From Prorocentrum cordatum (taxonomy: Eukaryota; Sar; Dinophyceae; Prorocentrales; Prorocentraceae): 27,500 bases of DNA. Positions 16,602 to 24,667 of the stretch are shown in pieces. Under the pieces are notes generated by a model. That model ran no database searches, had not been told where the DNA came from, and saw only the letters and a list, made by a program, of their open reading frames with translations. Location of the stretch: contig CAUYUJ010016067.1 of NCBI GenBank assembly GCA_963575745.1, positions 226,514 to 254,013 on the forward strand. Direction: 5' to 3'. Each line of letters begins with the position of its first letter. Positions within the stretch are counted from its first letter, which is position 1. Both the position numbers and the translations under genes were made by a program.

Positions 16602-19600
16602 TCACGACCTTGCACAAGCCCGAGTAGCCCGAGCGAAAGCCCTAAATCGGCGAACTCGGGGCCCCAAACTCTCCCATCTCGATCCCTGGACTGGAGTTCG
16701 GCGCCGACCTGCAGCGTAGTCAACCCCAAGGTTACGAGCCGTCTTGACCACCTGGAATTTCCAACGCAAGAGCCGTGTTTTCACCCGAACTTCAATATCC
16801 CGAGACGTCGCCGTGATAAGGCCTTTCGTGGGAGAGATCAGGAAACCGAGTTTCTCGAGATTGCTGCACAACGTAAAAGTAGCATCGGCAGCCGTTCTCG
16901 CCACCGCCCTAGCCTTACCTGTAGCTCCACACGTAATATCATCAACGACATTGTAGATCCGAACCGACGGGAACTTCGATACGACCTGGTCTAGCGGGTC
17001 GAGAAGGAGGCACTTTAGCAGGGTGGTGGCGAACGTGCAACCTGCCAAGATCGCCTGGATACAGGCGACAAGCTCAGAGCAGACCCTGCCCACCTGCAAG
17101 ACCCTCTGGCCCCTGTACAAGCAGAGGAGGTAGCGCAGGCGGTACAAAGGAAAGCCGTGCTTGATGGCCGCCGAGGCCAAGAAGAAGTGAACCACCTTCT
17201 CATAGCACTTGGTCATATCGACCAGAACTGACGCAGCAGAGTGCCCAAAAATGCACGCGCGCTCCATCCTAATAGCCTGCTCCCAAACAGCTCTTTCACA
17301 CGGACGCCCCCTGCTTCCGAAATGGCAAGGCCTGTCATGGGCCCTCTCCCATCGATCAGCCTGTACCCGAGAGTATTTCCCAAAGCACCTGGCGCTCCCA
17401 GACAAATTTCCGATGGGCCGAACTCCACCTTCCTCGTCCTTTGGGATCATGGCTATGATAATCGTGGCCAGGACCTCGGGGAGTTTGCCAAGAGACTCCA
17501 TCCAAAACCAGAGGGCAGCCGCACACTCCAGGGCCCCGTCGCTGAGGATCTCGAAATCCCTGGGGTGTGTCCTATCAGCGCCGATCGCCGTCCTGGCCTT
17601 GAACTTCCTGGAGCACTTTCGGATCTGATCGGGCGTGGCCAAGACCATGGGCTCCCCGGAGGACTCGGAGATCTCCTCGGTGAGGAGGCTGATGGGATCA
17701 GGGAGGTCCTTCATGCTGGGCTTGGGGCTCCAGATCCTAGCCCACTCTTCCATGAGGTCGTCGATGCGCCCCGTGGGCCCCTTGGGGGGGGGCCCTCCTC
17801 TCGGGTTCGATGGAACCCATCCCAAGGGGACCTTGGTGAACTCATGGGCCAATCCAGCCCCATTGTCCAGACTTGTCTGGACCCAAGATCTCCAGGCCTT
17901 GCCCCGATCCGATTGAAACTGCTTCTCAAGACGCTCTGCGTTACGCTTGGCCTTGGCGCGCAACTGCACGATGCCACAGAAGTCGAGGCAAGCCAGGTCC
18001 GTCTCAGAGACTGCGCACTCTTGCCAAAAAGGGTCGGCACGAAGCGCTGCGGGCCCTTGTAGCACATGGAGAAAAACTGATCTCGCATATGGTCGGTCCA
18101 AAGGCACTCCTTCCCTGACGAGATAGCTAAGCTCCTGAATGTGGATGGACCACTTCCTCCAAGCTCTCCCTTTGGCCGAAGAAACAGGGTACGCACCGCC
18201 CGAGACCGAAACAGCAGGACAGATTGTGGTATTCATTCCTTTGGCCCGACCGCGATACTTGTGCGCATCACTCTTGTCAATGCCGTGGATACCTATCATC
18301 TCATCCTCGAAAAGCTTGCAAAACCTAGCGTGGCCCCTGTCCAGAGCTGCCTGGTCGCCGCGCGCCTCGAGCTGAGCTAAACATTCAGACCAATCTGGAG
18401 GTTGAGGCCGAGGACCGAGAGGGGCTTCACGAGGAAAAACCTTCGGACCTACAAGAACCCTGGTCTTGAGCTCTCTGGGGGCACCTGAGAGGTCCAGCGT
18501 GACGGGCCAGTGCGGGGCCGTAGTTCCACGTTTGTTAAGCGACACAGCATCGAACAAGGGCCCGAGCGACTTCGAGATGACGAAAAAGTCGACGGTGGTC
18601 CAAGAGGTCGACGATTTACGACACGTAGGCTCAGAGGTGTGAAAGATTGTGCCCCCAATCTTGTCCACCCAACCCGTGTCCGCTAGCAGCTTCGGCGATG
18701 TGTTGAAGTCTGTTCCTATAACGAAAGGTAGCTGCCACCCGTGGAGCTCCTCGCCGAGTCTGTTGAGGATCTGGAAACTGCCGAGGCCCAGGGGGTCATC
18801 GCAATCGAGATAGAGGGAAAACACCGCGATACCTCCAGGCACAAACATGCCCAACCAAGCTCCGCAGATACGGTGTGGCTGAGGCAGAGGGCGGACAAGC
18901 GGTAAGGGTCCCATCCCGATGTGGCTCCTGACAGCTATCCCCGTCCCACAACTGAGCCCTCCCTTGTCTGTGGTCCTGCTTGGGTGCACGAGCGCATTCC
19001 AACCTAACTGGCGAAGCTGGTGGGTGCCCTCCCGATGATCATCTCCGAAAGCGAAATCCTGGAACACGACAACCTGGCCGAATGACTCGGACTGCAAATA
19101 AGTCTTCCAAGATTTCCAAGAAGATGAATTACAGGTGTCGATAGTCATGCAACGGCGACCTGCTTTCACCGAAACAACAGGACTACAATCGCCAGGCAGG
19201 CCTTGACGAGCGTCAGCAGTGCCGACGTTGCCCCCATCAGCAGGACGGAGACTCAACGGCACCTGCTGCGCATCTGGGGCCTGCTGCGTCCTGCAAAACC
19301 CTACCACGCCCCCTGCACGCGCTGTGTCCCTCGCCTCCTGTGGAGAGGGTGCCCAGGCCGAGGCGTAGGTAGGTGGCGACTTTGAACCTGGGCGCCCCGA
19401 AGGGTCCCAGGATTTGCGTCCTAACGCCATGCTAGTGCACCCAGTCGAGGGAGTTGACGTAGCTCTGGTCCTTGGCGTAGTCGAAGGATGCGCCGCCCCC
19501 GCCGACGGCGACTGAACACGATGACGGGGTTGCTTATCAGGAAAACAGTCTGAGACACGCGCCGCTCCCGCCGACGGCGACTGCACACGATGACGGGATG

Positions 19601-20222
19601 ATCCACTTCCTGAACCTGACGAGCCGTTTTTCATCACTGCATCGACCAAAACGCGGGGAGGAGGGCACTGGCATTCCCAAGGCTGTGCCGAGGATGCTGA
19701 AGTCGTCCACGGACTGCTTGGCCAGCATGGGGCAATTGCGGGCTGCCCCCAACCTAGTGTGGAAGTACGCGCGGACCCAGCATCGGGAGGCAAGCCGTAC
19801 CCCGAACATGTGGCGCTCTCTGCCTGCCATCCTCGCTCCGATTCCCACCCCCAGGGTCCCACTTGGCGGTCCCAGCACCAAAATGACACTGGCCTACCAA
19901 GGGTTTCGTCTGAGGGGGGTCTCAGAGGTCTCATGGCAGGTGAGTCTAGCGACCAAGAGCGAGTAGCCATCCACGAAGCCCAGTTGGCAATCGTCGAAGA
20001 TGGGGCCCACACGTCAAAGGCCTGGCCCAGAATCACTTGCACTGGCAACGCCTGCAGCGACGCTGGACGCCTTGGCAAACTGCCGCTCCAGGTCGAACTG
20101 CTCCACGTCCACAGGCGCCGCGAAAGCCCCCGAAGCCGCCGTCGCCGAAGCCGATGCCAAGGCCTCCTGGGAAGGTGGCTGCGGCGGCCGCGGAGGCAGG
20201 CCTGCTGCGGCTGGGGCGGCAT
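16602..20222 (-). CDS. LINE ORF2: AP-endonuclease-like and reverse transcriptase domains
   Basis: 1206 codons open from the ATG at 20222. The first 350 residues are low-complexity and may be in the wrong frame in part; this region also contains a 69-bp tandem duplication. The endonuclease domain starts near residue 355: FQDF (Gln388-Asp389, where the family usually has Gln-Glu), GTGIAVR, GTDFN (503-507, usually GGDFN), TVDFFVIS, and PHWPV with His571. The RT follows: IGADRTHPRDF, MIPKDEEGGVRPIGNLS, motif A LVDMTKCYEKV with Asp1002, motif B AGCTFATTLL, motif C NVVDDIT with Asp1094-1095. The frame ends prematurely before the RNase H. Confidence 0.75.
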   Translation of the reverse strand: MPPQPQQACLRGRRSHLPRRPWHRLRRRRLRGLSRRLWTWSSSTWSGSLPRRPASLQALPVQVILGQAFDVWAPSSTIANWASWMATRSWSLDSPAMRPLRPPSDETLGRPVSFWCWDRQVGPWGWESERGWQAESATCSGYGLPPDAGSARTSTLGWGQPAIAPCWPSSPWTTSASSAQPWECQCPPPRVLVDAVMKNGSSGSGSGSSRHRVQSPSAGAARVSDCFPDKQPRHRVQSPSAGAAHPSTTPRTRATSTPSTGCTSMALGRKSWDPSGRPGSKSPPTYASAWAPSPQEARDTARAGGVVGFCRTQQAPDAQQVPLSLRPADGGNVGTADARQGLPGDCSPVVSVKAGRRCMTIDTCNSSSWKSWKTYLQSESFGQVVVFQDFAFGDDHREGTHQLRQLGWNALVHPSRTTDKGGLSCGTGIAVRSHIGMGPLPLVRPLPQPHRICGAWLGMFVPGGIAVFSLYLDCDDPLGLGSFQILNRLGEELHGWQLPFVIGTDFNTSPKLLADTGWVDKIGGTIFHTSEPTCRKSSTSWTTVDFFVISKSLGPLFDAVSLNKRGTTAPHWPVTLDLSGAPRELKTRVLVGPKVFPREAPLGPRPQPPDWSECLAQLEARGDQAALDRGHARFCKLFEDEMIGIHGIDKSDAHKYRGRAKGMNTTICPAVSVSGGAYPVSSAKGRAWRKWSIHIQELSYLVREGVPLDRPYARSVFLHVLQGPAALRADPFWQECAVSETDLACLDFCGIVQLRAKAKRNAERLEKQFQSDRGKAWRSWVQTSLDNGAGLAHEFTKVPLGWVPSNPRGGPPPKGPTGRIDDLMEEWARIWSPKPSMKDLPDPISLLTEEISESSGEPMVLATPDQIRKCSRKFKARTAIGADRTHPRDFEILSDGALECAAALWFWMESLGKLPEVLATIIIAMIPKDEEGGVRPIGNLSGSARCFGKYSRVQADRWERAHDRPCHFGSRGRPCERAVWEQAIRMERACIFGHSAASVLVDMTKCYEKVVHFFLASAAIKHGFPLYRLRYLLCLYRGQRVLQVGRVCSELVACIQAILAGCTFATTLLKCLLLDPLDQVVSKFPSVRIYNVVDDITCGATGKARAVARTAADATFTLCSNLEKLGFLISPTKGLITATSRDIEVRVKTRLLRWKFQVVKTARNLGVDYAAGRRRTPVQGSRWESLGPRVRRFRAFARATRACARS
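19499..19590 (-). repeat. In-frame 69-bp tandem duplication in the LINE
   Basis: GCCGACGGCGACTG starts at 19501 and again at 19570; flanking CACGATGACGGG is shared. In the long minus-strand frame it encodes two copies of RHRVQSPSAGAA. The period is a multiple of three, so the frame is kept. Confidence 0.8.
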
Positions 20223-20275
20223 CGCCGGGCGGGGGGGCTGCCGCTGAGGCCGCAGCCTGGGGCGGAGCGTGGCCC

Positions 20276-21433
20276 TCAGCCGCCCCCATCGGTCTCAGCC
20301 TCCTCGCCAGTGCGGCGACGCTTGGAAGCCATTCTCTGGCGGAAAGCACGCTGCTCTTCCACCAGCTCCTGCGCCCTCGTGCGGACCGCTCCGAAGGCGT
20401 CGGCGACTGCTTTCTTGATGGCCTGCTCGACCTCTGCCTTGCGCTTCTCGACCTCCTCGCGCTCCGATGACGATATCTCGATCCCCTCAGCCTCCAGACC
20501 GAGCAATCCGTCATCTTCGAAGACCTCGAAGCCCTCGCCGTCCAGCAGCTTGGACAGATGCAGCCCATGGCGAACAGGCCCCTGAGGCTCTGGCCGAGCT
20601 TGCGGGACGCCTGCAGCGAGAAGGGTGACCGCCTCATGGTACTTGGCCTGGCATAGCTCGTAGTCCTGTAGTGCCAGCACCGCCTGCTTCTGGGCCTGCA
20701 CGTACTGATCACGCAGCGAGTCGGCGGACTTGACGCGCTTGTCCAGCTGCTGCTTGGCCTCCCGCATGGCGTGCTGGGCCGCCCCCACAGACGGCCGCTT
20801 GGGCTCAGATGCCCTCTGCAGCCTGTCGATGAGGCCCTGGTAGTACTTGACGTTCTGGCCGTCCCCCAAACTCTCGAAGGTGCGAAGCAGGCCCTGCAGC
20901 TTGGGGATGTCCTCGACCTTGTACTTCGAATCCCTGTCAGCACTCGTGCCAGCCATGGCGCCAGGCGGGACCCAGCCTGAGGCCTGGAGCTGGAGCCCCG
21001 CAGGGAGCGCCTGTTGCAGGGGAGGCGGTGGGCCGAGATAGCCCTGCGGTCCCACATGCTTCGGGCCTGGGAAGGCGAACTGGTAGCCCTTGCACCCCAT
21101 GGCCTCCCCCTTCTTGCCCTTGCCCTTGCCACCTCCTTTCGGTCCCTTGGCCGACTCACCATGAGCTGGCAGGGAGCCCAGTGGCGGAAGCTCCGCCCAC
21201 ACGCCCTGGGCTGGCGCCTGGGCGGCTGGCTGCACGTAGGCGAGGGGCTGGAGGCAGTGCTTGCAGAACCAAAAGTGGGGAATATTCTTCTTGCAGCCAC
21301 AGTGGGGACACGGCGATTTCGAGGATCCGCTGCTGTCCCCGTCCTGCTTCTTGAAAGAGCCCACCCAAGTCCACTGCCGAGCGTCGCCTTTTTCGTCACG
21401 CAAACTAGGCTGGCCGCGACGAGAAGAGCCCAT
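20276..21433 (-). CDS. LINE ORF1: zinc-ribbon and coiled-coil nucleic-acid-binding protein
   Basis: A 385-residue intact frame, first in the element, 161 nt downstream of the spliced leader. ORF1 proteins of LINEs coat element RNA. A C-x2-C...C-x2-C zinc-ribbon-like motif occupies residues 42-60 (CPHC ... FCKHC). A Gly/Lys-rich segment (KGGGKGKGKKG) follows near residue 97. Residues about 205-345 are rich in Lys/Glu/Gln/Leu heptads and should form a coiled coil. The C-terminus is basic (ASKRRRTGEE). I chose the ATG at 21433 because it directly precedes the zinc motif with no upstream in-frame candidate before the leader. An Ala/Pro-rich frame after the stop (to about 20014) may be its frameshifted extension. 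Confidence 0.7.
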   Translation of the reverse strand: MGSSRRGQPSLRDEKGDARQWTWVGSFKKQDGDSSGSSKSPCPHCGCKKNIPHFWFCKHCLQPLAYVQPAAQAPAQGVWAELPPLGSLPAHGESAKGPKGGGKGKGKKGEAMGCKGYQFAFPGPKHVGPQGYLGPPPPLQQALPAGLQLQASGWVPPGAMAGTSADRDSKYKVEDIPKLQGLLRTFESLGDGQNVKYYQGLIDRLQRASEPKRPSVGAAQHAMREAKQQLDKRVKSADSLRDQYVQAQKQAVLALQDYELCQAKYHEAVTLLAAGVPQARPEPQGPVRHGLHLSKLLDGEGFEVFEDDGLLGLEAEGIEISSSEREEVEKRKAEVEQAIKKAVADAFGAVRTRAQELVEEQRAFRQRMASKRRRTGEEAETDGGG

Positions 21434-21594
21434 CGGAGTGTGACGGGTAGGCTGCGCACGAAGGAAGTAATGGTAAGAACTTGCTCCAGCAGGAGCTCAC
21501 AAAACTGAAGCCAGAAACTGGCCGCAGGATCACTGGCGGGGGCGCGCCTCCCCCACGCCAAAAAGGCCTCGGTCCCTGAGGGAAACGCTACGGA

Positions 21595-21616
21595 CTTGAG
21601 CCAAAATGGCTACGGA
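21595..21616 (-). promoter_or_regulatory. Dinoflagellate spliced-leader sequence (DinoSL) at the LINE 5' end
   Basis: The reverse complement of these 22 bases is the DinoSL exon, starting TCCGTAGCC and ending TTTTGGCTCAAG, with no mismatch to the sequence I know. In dinoflagellates this exon is added to mRNA 5' ends by trans-splicing. No SL-RNA intron donor GT follows the AAG (the next bases are TCCGTAGCG), so this is not an SL RNA gene. It is best read as a leader carried into DNA on a reverse-transcribed mRNA. Confidence 0.93.
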
Positions 21617-21686
21617 CCTTCCTCCTCCTCCTCCTCCTCCTCCTCCTCCTCCTCCTCCTCCTCCTCCTCCTCCTCCTCCTCCTCCC
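21617..21686. repeat. (TCC)n microsatellite at the LINE 5' boundary
   Basis: About 70 bp of pure TCC units ending one or two bases from the spliced leader. It mirrors the shorter tract at 14554-14581. Confidence 0.95.
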
Positions 21687-23188
21687 CCCTTCCGCCCACT
21701 CGAGCCGCTCCAAGTCTCCACCCCCCCGCGGGGGGCGGAGCGCCACGCCAGCCGTTTGCAAGAGGCACGGCGCGCCGCCGCCGCAGGGGCCGCCGCCCTC
21801 GGCGCGCGCTCGGGGCGCAGAAGTGCCCGGCCGCAGCTGCGCCCCGCCGGATCTCGCCGCGCTCCCCGTCGCACAGGAGTCGGGGCAACGTAAGACTCGA
21901 GTACGGTAGGCTCGTGTCGTGTCGACCAGCGGCGACCCCGCCAGCGGCGCTCAGTTCTGAACGCCGCGGGCGACCCAGAATCGTTCGCCGTGGAACGGTT
22001 TGGACGTTGCGGCAGCGGCCGATCGTGCAAGGTCGAGCGATCCCTGCGGTGTCAAAAACCACCGCTGGGGTCGGCACGACACGAACCTGCCGTAAGCCGG
22101 AACTCGGGTTCGCCGACGTTTTTTGGCGAGCATGTCATCGATTTTGACGGCCTTGTTTTCGTGGGATGTCTGCCGCGGGAGGTCGCGCCAAATGTCAGGT
22201 TGTGTCTCGTCATTTTCATGGATGGCCCCGTCAGGCCAACCCGAGTCCTCCGAACCCGAGTCTTACGCCTCCCCAGACGCGGGCATGGCACGCACTGGCC
22301 CCTTCTGACGAGCGACGCCGCGGCCGTGGCAAGCGGCAACAGTGGCAGCTGCTGGCGCAACCTCTCCGAGCCAGGCCTTACGCAGGCTGCCGACGACGAC
22401 TGACGGCACGGCCCTGTCCTGCGGCGGCAACCGTCACGTTCAGCGCGGCGTTCCAGGGCCAGTCGCAGCCACGCCTACACAAGCCACTGCTCGAGCGACT
22501 CCTCTGGCGCCGCTCGCAGGCTGGACCTCCGCGCATGTGTTCGCTTGGCTCGCGGTCTTGCTTTCACACGCCCCGGCCTCGGCGTATCAGACAATTTCCT
22601 GGAGGAACAAGTGAGAGCTTTTAAGAGCCAGCTATTTGTCTGGAATAATCGACGCCCGTAGCAGCTGGCTTTATCCATCGATGCACCAAACGGATCACAT
22701 TTTAAAGTAGACCACATAGGATATGACACACGTAGACATAAGTTCGTATGTGCACATGTATAGTCAACCTCCAACCTGACCAATCGATCACTGAGTCAAC
22801 CGATAACACGTCGAACCATTCAGCCCGCCAGTCAGTCCTCAGACAGTCGGCAGCTCGATCGAATCCGTGCAGTCGTCTTGCGCAGGCCGTGGCACTCCTC
22901 CTCGCTCCGCCACCGGGACGGGAGGCTCCGCCAAGGACGGCCGCGCCAGGGGGGGCGCGGGCCCATGACGCGCGCCGCTGGTGCCTCGCTTGTCCACCGC
23001 CTCCCCGTTCCTGCACATCGCGCCGACCCTCTTTCGTACGGTGGGGGCGCTGCTTAAGGAACATGTGCCCAGGAGGCTCCAGGCCCTGGAGGGTTCCTTT
23101 TATCTTATGAGGGCGGTGGCGGTGCCCGTGGCCGTGCTACACAATGGGAGTTCCACTGGCTTCCAGACCCCAGGTTCCCTGTCCAATT
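21687..23188. other. Long stretch without a supported gene
   Basis: G/C-rich to 22620, then an AT-richer part with TAGACATAAG/CATGTAT-type words near 22720-22800. A frame at about 23005-23160 (TLFRTVGALLKEHVPRRLQ, then MRAVAVPVAVLHNG) has protein-like composition and could be an exon, but it shows no domain and ends at the J2 element. Nothing else recognised. Confidence 0.35.
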
Positions 23189-23342
23189 ACCAGCCTGGAA
23201 CATATCCCTATCCCTATGCTGGGCATCTCCTCATCACGATGCCGATCTTAGGGATTCCCTTATATTTTGAGGGCGCATCCCTAATACTGTCATCGCCTTT
23301 TGGCGTGCCAATCTCAGGGATACGGATACGTTCGAGGCCGGC
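23189..23342 (-). mobile_element. Family J TIR element (copy J2, inverted relative to J1)
   Basis: Starts ACCAGCCTGGAACATATCCC; the right end read on the other strand is GCCGGCCTCGAACGTATCC. It matches J1 over its length in reverse complement, including TTAGGGATTCCC/GGCGCATCCCTAA and GGCGTGCCAATCTCAGGG. Confidence 0.82.
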
Positions 23343-23477
23343 AATCCAAGGCTTCCTCGTTCAAGGCCTCCGCCGTGCTGCCCGCCTCCTTCTGCCGCAC
23401 CGGGCGTTCCCGCAACGGGCCTCGCGCCCTCGAGGGGCTCCAACAGAGGAGGAGGAGCGCTGTCGCCTCTCTTGCAG

Positions 23478-23530
23478 GAGGAGGAGGAGGAGGAGGAGGA
23501 GGAGGAGGAGGAGGAGGAGGAGGAGGAGTA
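23478..23530. repeat. (GGA)n microsatellite
   Basis: About 53 bp of GGA units; poly-Gly/poly-Arg frames are artefacts. Confidence 0.93.
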
Positions 23531-24048
23531 GGAGGAGCCTCGGCGGCAGGCGGCATGGCAGGGCGGCGGAAGGCCGGGGGGGCGCACAGCGAGGCCACCT
23601 CTGCCGGCGGAAGCTCGGCGGAAGCTTGGCGGGCCCTCAGCGCTCCCGCTCGGGCCCGGCCCCTCGTGATGAACAGCCATGTCGTGCGCCGACCCTCGGT
23701 GGATTTTTTACCCCAGGCCCCTCACGAAGCGTCCCTCTGAAGGTGCTCGGGCGCAGCGCTGTGAGAAAGGAAGCTCGGCGGCACCAGGGGGAGGGGGGAG
23801 CCGCCCTGCAGTGCCACCCCGCGGAGGCAGGGGGTGCGCAGGCGCGTCGGGTCGAGGCGCTGCTGCCGCCTCCGTCGCGCGCCTGCTTTTTCCATCCCAC
23901 TGGGGCGCATTCCGTCTTTTTCGGGTGCGCCGCGGTGTATTGCGGCTGTTTTTAGTTGCCCCCGCGCACTTTCTTTGGGAATGGGAGTAGCGTCCAAAAA
24001 AGGAAGCTCGGCGGAAGGCGGCGGAAGTAGAACACGTGCCCCCAAGTC
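23531..24048. other. Noncoding stretch with a 16-bp direct repeat
   Basis: AAAGGAAGCTCGGCGG occurs at 23766-23781 and 23999-24014 (period 233 bp), and a relative, GGCGGAAGCTCGGCGG, near 23607. No gene seen. The pair could flank a decayed insertion, but no inverted ends are visible. Confidence 0.45.
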
Positions 24049-24279
24049 ACGCACTGGCGAAGCGTCCCGGCTCGCCCATAGGCCTACCAAATAATGGTCT
24101 AAGAACCTCTTGTAGTTTCAACGGAATGTTATGAGAACGCTTCTTGTTGGGACTGCCGTGCTTTAACACGTAGGGTTCATGTTATAAGAGCATTGTCTCT
24201 GTTCTTACAAAATTTGGGGGTCCTAGGAACATGCCGTGGAAGGCCCATAGGAATGCCAGGACGGTCGGTCCCTGCTCAA
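24049..24279 (+). mobile_element. Family F TIR element (copy F3)
   Basis: Begins GCACTGGCGAAGCGTCCCGG and ends GACGGTCGGTCCCTGCTCAA. It matches F1 and F2 end to end with more divergence. Family I copy I2 follows within 14 bp. Confidence 0.85.
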
Positions 24280-24292
24280 CCAAGAGATGGTG

Positions 24293-24480
24293 GTCGTTTT
24301 TTATTCATTGCTTTGCCGATCGGCGCGGGCCCTCGCAACCCCCCCCCTCCCCCCCCATGGAGTGGAACTTGGCTGTTTTTGGTGCCCGTTGCAAGCACGT
24401 GGGGTCCCCCTCCCCCGTTGGACGCACTGCTACACACAGTCGCGCTGAGCAGAGGGCCGGGGCAGGGCCAACCCCTCCCC
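24293..24480 (+). repeat. Dispersed repeat family I (copy I2)
   Basis: Matches 14361-14550 as described there, in the same orientation. Both copies end in C/T-rich sequence. Confidence 0.7.
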
Positions 24481-24497
24481 CCGCCTCCTCGACTAGA

Positions 24498-24667
24498 CGT
24501 AAGAGTGACCTTTCGCCGGAGTGACCTTTAGTGCGGGCACGGATGGGTCCCCAGATGGCTAAAAAACGAGGCGGTAGCGGCTGCTTGCGCGCCCCGGTTT
24601 GGTCCCCCCGCGGCCCCCCAGAAAGTCGCGCACCAAAGGTCACTCCTTACCCAGGGTCACTCCTGCG
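24498..24667 (+). mobile_element. Family D TIR element outside a recognised gene (copy D2)
   Basis: Left arm GAGTGACC...GGAGTGACCTTTAGTGCGGGC; right arm GCGCACCAAAGGTCACTCC...CCAGGGTCACTCC. About 36 bp TIRs, better preserved than in D1. Shared with D1: the TTTGGTGCG inner arm and the CCCAGGGTCACTC right end. No clear target duplication was seen. Confidence 0.8.

Larger units (their letters stand above)
14582..21616 (-). mobile_element. Nearly complete LINE (ORF1, endonuclease-RT, RNase H) headed by a spliced leader
   Basis: On the minus strand, in order: spliced leader (21616-21595), about 161 nt leader, ORF1 (21433-20276), an AP-endonuclease-like domain, a reverse transcriptase, an RNase H and a cysteine-rich C-terminus (stop near 14699), then a short 3' region ending in two GGATCGACA units. 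Both ends abut (GGA)n on the minus strand, so I place the element at 7035 bp. The endonuclease-RT-RNase H order is that of I/Tad-type LINEs. ORF2 is broken by a TGA at 16602-16604 and a frameshift near 16018, so this copy is probably inactive though recent enough to keep most motifs. Confidence 0.8.

Noticed and set aside
19537-19881. Minus-strand frame with protein-like text (VRAYFHTRLGAARNC, KQSVDDFSILG) overlapping LINE ORF2
   Set aside because: No family recognised and it competes with the long ORF2 frame; it may be the true ORF2 frame locally, but I cannot decide without related copies.
21595-21616. SL RNA gene
   Set aside because: No GT donor, Sm site or hairpin follows the leader; a retroelement ORF does.
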